Assembly: GCA_019352075.1 (NCBI GenBank)
Contig: JABBOA010000005.1
Coordinates: forward strand, 1-37,391
Reading direction: 5' to 3'
Length of the DNA stretch: 37,391 nt
DNA from: Acidobacteriota bacterium
GTDB taxonomy: Bacteria > Actinomycetota > Acidimicrobiia > Acidimicrobiales > RAAP-2
Positions within the stretch are counted from its first letter, which is position 1; every line of letters starts with the position of its first letter. A program made the position numbers and the translations under genes. Below, in pieces: positions 34,259 through 37,391 of the stretch. The notes beneath the pieces were generated by a model, which searched no databases, had not been told where the DNA came from, and saw only the letters and a program-made list of their open reading frames with translations.

Positions 34259-34616
34259 AGAATTGCCCCCCCTACGGTCCTGCCCACGCGTCACCAACTC
34301 CCCCACGAAGTTGTTAGCGATAGTTGGAGACGATAACCCATGGGGAGTACGCGCGCGCCATGGCCATTCGTAAATTCTTTTCATTGGTCGCGTCCGCGCA
34401 AGTACGTGCAATTTCAATCGACTTCAACAAGATTGTCCAGGACGGGCACCGTCGCGCGCGACATCGCCGGCGCCGCCACGACGCTCGACGCGACGACGAA
34501 AGAGGATATGTCACCTACCGCGTCACCGCGGACGATCACGCCTCATGAGCACGGCCGCCGGAAGTGAAAATCCCGTGGCACCACTGCGTCGCGCGCGCAG
34601 GCGCACCGCACGTGAG
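34259..34616. other. Intergenic region between the lipoyl-protein gene and the ATPase gene
   Basis: Holds no credible gene. An AT-richer segment (34370-34400) may be a promoter for the ATPase gene. No copy of the GntR-like motif was seen here. Confidence 0.4.
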
Positions 34617-34997
34617 TCACTCAGTGGTCAATTGACGGTACTGCGCGGCGCTCAGGAGCGACGCGAACTCCGTCTCGTCGACGCCCGAGAGGAGGCCGAT
34701 CCATCCCTCGCCGTAGGGGTCGCGGTTGATGAGTTCCGACTGACGCGACAGCAGCGAATTCACCTCGATGAAGATTCCGCCCACCGGGACGTAGAGTTCC
34801 GACACCGACTTGGTCGACTCGATCTCGCCCACTCGCCGATCCTTGACGTAGTGCACGTCCACCGGCGCGAGGTCGACGTAGACGACGTCTCCAAGCGCAT
34901 CCTGCGCAAAGTCCGTGATACCGAATCGGACCCGGTCGCCTTCCCAGCGCGCCCACTCGTGGTTGGAGCTGTAGCGCAGGTCATCCAGCGCGTGCAT
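34617..34997 (-). CDS. Orphan GcvH-like lipoyl carrier protein
   Basis: A 126-residue lipoyl-domain protein. The lipoylation lysine lies in GEIESTKSVSELYVPVGG (Lys63); glycine-cleavage H proteins usually have ES(V/T)KAAS. The flanks NHEWARWEGDRVRFGIT and LGDVVYVDL are typical GcvH. The glycine-cleavage T, P and L genes are absent from the window. In sulfur-oxidising bacteria, related lipoate-binding proteins (LbpA) carry sulfur for the Hdr-like pathway, but LbpA-type assignment would need phylogeny. It is the first minus-strand gene of the group, divergent from the rhodanese across a region with the shared operator motif. The ribosome site is weak. Confidence 0.9.
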   Translation of the reverse strand: MHALDDLRYSSNHEWARWEGDRVRFGITDFAQDALGDVVYVDLAPVDVHYVKDRRVGEIESTKSVSELYVPVGGIFIEVNSLLSRQSELINRDPYGEGWIGLLSGVDETEFASLLSAAQYRQLTTE

Positions 34998-35065
34998 GGC
35001 CCATGGACCCAGGTTCCTTCTCGCCGACGTGGAGACGTCACGGACACTTCGTGAAAATTTGTCAG

Positions 35066-35076
35066 TACATTCCTAC
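35066..35076. promoter_or_regulatory. Putative GntR operator between lipoyl-protein and rhodanese genes
   Basis: TACATTCCTAC is identical to 11 bases of the motif upstream of the binding protein. It lies between two divergent genes, so one operator could control both. Binding is inferred. Confidence 0.5.
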
Positions 35077-35089
35077 CACTGGCCTTGTT

Positions 35090-35200
35090 ATGGTCTGTGG
35101 TGGCAGCACCGTCGTGCACGGGTCGTTCGTCGGATTGCGCGACGTCGGCCGCGAATCCGGCGCGTGCCGTCACGCATCTCCGCAGGGGCGGAGTGACTGA
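35090..35200 (+). CDS. Possible leader ORF before the rhodanese gene
   Basis: A 36-residue ORF begins MVCGGSTVVHGSF, contains two Cys (positions 3 and 26, in GACRHASP) and ends at 35200, within the ribosome-site region of the rhodanese. It lacks a good ribosome site of its own. It may be an attenuator-type leader like the one before tauE, but the evidence is weaker. Confidence 0.3.
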   Translation: MVCGGSTVVHGSFVGLRDVGRESGACRHASPQGRSD

Positions 35201-35215
35201 GGAGGGGATCACAAG

Positions 35216-36073
35216 ATGCTGTTGGTGGAACTTTCAGACGTGTCGAATCTGCCGGCACCCGTTCTCTTCGTCGACGCCCGCATCGAGAAGGACTATCACG
35301 CGGGTCACGTACCCGGCGCTATCCATCACGACTCGTTCGACTACGCCAACGATCTCACCGATGGTGACAATCTCGGCAAGGTCGTCGACGACTGGCACCA
35401 GATGTTCCTCGGCGTCGGCGTCCCCAAAACCGGCTCCGTGGTCTTCTACGACGCGGGGACCGAGAACCGCTCCTCGCGTCCCGCGTTCATGCTTCACTAC
35501 CTGGGCCACGAGAACTCCTACGTCTTGCACGGGGGCATGACCGCCTGGCTCGACGACGGCGGCGAGGTCACCACTGATCCCACCACCTTGCCCGCGACCG
35601 ACTGGGCGGCGCTGGCGCCGTCGCAACGTGAGGACATCATCCTCGGCGTCGACTCGGTGATCGAGAAGTTGGACGATCGTGGCGTCGTAGTGCTCGATGT
35701 CCGCGACGAACCCGAGTTCCTGGGTGTGCGCAAGATGGAGGCGAACCCTCGACTCGGGCGTATTCCTGGTGCCCAGGGCTTCGAGTGGACGCGGTTCCTC
35801 ACTCGTCGGCCCGATTTCCCTCCCGCGGCAGGGTCCTCGCGCAATGACGGCTACGTCTTCGAACACCTGCGTCCCAGTGAAGACGTGCAATCGGAACTCG
35901 CCGAATTGGGCGTGAAGGACCTCGACAGCGAGGTCGTCATCTATTGCCAGAAGAGTCACCGGGCATCACTGGCGTACGTGGCGATGACGCAAATGGGCTA
36001 CACGAACACCCGTGTCTACGTGGGCTCGTTCCGTGAATGGTCCAAGCGTCTGGACCTTCCCATCGAATCGTGA
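35216..36073 (+). CDS. Tandem-domain rhodanese (thiosulfate/3-mercaptopyruvate sulfurtransferase family)
   Basis: A 285-residue protein with two rhodanese domains. The first begins LFVDARIEKDYHAGHVPGAI; at its active-site position it has YDAGTENRSS (no cysteine), as is usual for the inactive first half. The second has VLDVRDEPEFLGV and the catalytic loop YCQKSHRAS with Cys244. The C-terminus continues YVGSFREWSKRLD, as in SseA/CysA2-type enzymes. It moves sulfane sulfur from thiosulfate or a thiol to an acceptor. GAGGAGGGG lies about eight bases before the ATG. It is divergent from the lipoyl protein, a possible sulfur acceptor. Confidence 0.92.
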   Translation: MLLVELSDVSNLPAPVLFVDARIEKDYHAGHVPGAIHHDSFDYANDLTDGDNLGKVVDDWHQMFLGVGVPKTGSVVFYDAGTENRSSRPAFMLHYLGHENSYVLHGGMTAWLDDGGEVTTDPTTLPATDWAALAPSQREDIILGVDSVIEKLDDRGVVVLDVRDEPEFLGVRKMEANPRLGRIPGAQGFEWTRFLTRRPDFPPAAGSSRNDGYVFEHLRPSEDVQSELAELGVKDLDSEVVIYCQKSHRASLAYVAMTQMGYTNTRVYVGSFREWSKRLDLPIES

Positions 36074-36152
36074 TGACGAACCCGTTGCCCTGACCGCTTC
36101 TACCGGGCCCACGCACTCGACGGCGCCGGGCGGAGTCGAACTCGATGACCGC

Positions 36153-37313
36153 TCACCCGTCGCCCTCGACTCCGATCAGGCGCGCGATCAACATCTTCTG
36201 CATCTCGCTGGTGCCCTCGCCGATCTCGAGGATCTTGGCGTCGCGGTAGTGGCGCGCCACGAGGCTCTCGTTCATGAAGCCGTATCCCCCGTGGATCTGC
36301 GTGGCGTCGCGCGCGTTGTCCATCGCCGCGTTGCTCGCGACCAGCTTGGCGATCGACGCCTCCTTCTTGAAGGGACGGCCCGCCAGCAGGCGCGCCGCCG
36401 CGTCGTAGTAGGCGCAGCGCGCGACGTGCGTTCGCGCCTCCATGTCGGCGATCTTGAAGGCGATGGCCTGATTCGAACCGATGCTGCGGCCGAAGGCCTC
36501 ACGCGAGTTCGCGTAGGCGACGCTCTCGTCCACGCACCCCTGGGCCGCGCCGACCGCGAGGGCGGCGATCGCGATGCGCCCCTCGTCGAGGATGCGCAAG
36601 AAGTTGGCGTACCCGTGGCCGCGTTGGCCCAGGAGGTTCTCGGCCGGGACGCGCAGGTCCTGGAACGACAAGGGGTGGGTGTCCGAGGCGTGCCAGCCCA
36701 CCTTGTCGTAGGCCTGGTGCACGACCAGTCCGTCGGTCGGCACCTCCACCACGATCGTGCTGATCCGGTGGCGCGCCTCGTGCGGATCGGTGACGGCGGT
36801 CAGGGTCACGAGGCGCGTCAGCGTGGTACCCGAGTTGGTGATGAAGCTCTTGGAACCGTTGACGACCCACGTGTCGCCCTCGAGTCGTGCCGTGGTGCGC
36901 GTGCCACCCGCGTCGGACCCCGCGTCGGGCTCGGTGAGGGCGAAGGCGCCCAGCGCCGCGCCCGAGCACAGTACCGGCAGCCAGCGGTCCTTCTGGGCGT
37001 CGGTCCCGAAGCGGTAGATCGGCATGGCGCCGAGTGAACAGGCGGCCTCGAGCGTGATGGCCACGCTCTGGTCGACGCGGGCGATCTCCTCGATGGCGAG
37101 GCACAGCGTGAAGTAGTCCCCGCCCATGCCGCCGTACTCCTCGGGGAAGGGCAGCGCGAACAGACCCATCTCGCCCATCTGTCGAACGACGTCGTAGGGG
37201 AAGGTGGCCGTGGCGTCGTGGTGCGCGGCCACCGGCGCCACCACCTGGCGGGCGAAGTCCGCCACCGTGTCGCGCAGCATCTCCTGCTCCGTCGTCAGAC
37301 TCGTGTCGATCAT
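36153..37313 (-). CDS. Acyl-CoA dehydrogenase
   Basis: A 386-residue FAD enzyme. FALTEPDAGSDAGG and ITNSG carry the flavin-binding signature, QIHGGYGFMNE is the C-terminal signature, and the catalytic base is Glu366 in EIGEGTSEMQK. Length and motifs fit short- or medium-chain acyl-CoA or branched-chain acyl-CoA dehydrogenases. It introduces the alpha-beta double bond in fatty or amino-acid-derived acyl-CoA and passes electrons to ETF. GAGGGAGCG precedes the ATG. It converges with the rhodanese gene; together with the glyoxylate operon it fits growth on fatty acids. Confidence 0.93.
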   Translation of the reverse strand: MIDTSLTTEQEMLRDTVADFARQVVAPVAAHHDATATFPYDVVRQMGEMGLFALPFPEEYGGMGGDYFTLCLAIEEIARVDQSVAITLEAACSLGAMPIYRFGTDAQKDRWLPVLCSGAALGAFALTEPDAGSDAGGTRTTARLEGDTWVVNGSKSFITNSGTTLTRLVTLTAVTDPHEARHRISTIVVEVPTDGLVVHQAYDKVGWHASDTHPLSFQDLRVPAENLLGQRGHGYANFLRILDEGRIAIAALAVGAAQGCVDESVAYANSREAFGRSIGSNQAIAFKIADMEARTHVARCAYYDAAARLLAGRPFKKEASIAKLVASNAAMDNARDATQIHGGYGFMNESLVARHYRDAKILEIGEGTSEMQKMLIARLIGVEGDG

Positions 37314-37391
37314 CGCTCCCTCTTCTCGTCGTCACGGCGCGAGGCGCGTCGGGGTGCTCTGGCACTCGCGACGTCCTCGCCACCTTCTCGC

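Noticed and set aside
1-37391. tRNA, rRNA and CRISPR arrays
   Set aside because: No TψC-arm-like GTTCGANTC in a tRNA context, no rRNA segments, and no regularly spaced repeats were seen by eye; small RNA genes could be missed without a covariance search.

Overview
The window is high-GC DNA with actinobacterial gene content: strong AGGAGG-type ribosome sites, GTG starts, tandem GAF-ANTAR regulators, a RamB-type regulator facing the glyoxylate-shunt genes, a RecQ helicase with a C-terminal phosphoribosyltransferase-like domain, and a CtpE-like P-type ATPase. I read it as a chromosomal segment of an actinomycete. An early-branching lineage such as Acidimicrobiia is possible, but I cannot prove it from the sequence. 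I found no rRNA, tRNA or CRISPR array.

Region 1 (1-3178): the 5' part of an NAD-dependent epimerase gene (minus strand, cut by the window edge) diverges from a RecQ-family helicase gene. Region 2 (about 3.2-9.6 kb): a gene-poor, apparently decaying zone. It holds relics of a tyrosine integrase (in-frame stop, no catalytic domain) and of an NRAMP metal transporter (two in-frame stops), plus several small genes (a one-TM protein, a CsbD-like protein, a very small hydrophobic peptide, hypotheticals). Region 3 (9.6-17.2 kb): a haem-oxygenase-fold 'iron-containing redox enzyme' homologue that seems to have lost its metal-binding motifs, two GAF-ANTAR regulators, a secreted HNH-like nuclease, a YihY/BrkB membrane protein, an AI-2E-type exporter and a DUF1801 protein.

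Region 4 (17.3-21.9 kb): the glyoxylate shunt. A RamB-like regulator diverges from isocitrate lyase and malate synthase, which overlap by 4 bp. An AT-rich intergenic region carries a palindrome. Region 5 (22-27.6 kb): a multi-TM protein, a secreted protein flanked by palindromes, a YghZ-type aldo/keto reductase and a P-type ATPase.

Region 6 (28.2-36.1 kb) is the most interesting part. It contains a sulfonate/nitrate/thiamine-precursor-type ABC importer (binding protein, permease, ATPase), a GntR/UTRA regulator, a TauE/SafE exporter, an OsmC-like thiol protein, an orphan GcvH-like lipoyl carrier and a tandem-domain rhodanese. Three intergenic regions share a TACATTCCTAC / TACCTACATT motif, which suggests one GntR regulon. 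Cysteine-containing leader ORFs precede the exporter and, less certainly, the rhodanese. I infer an organosulfur uptake and sulfur-handling system using a lipoyl-bound carrier; the substrate is unknown. The window ends with an acyl-CoA dehydrogenase gene.
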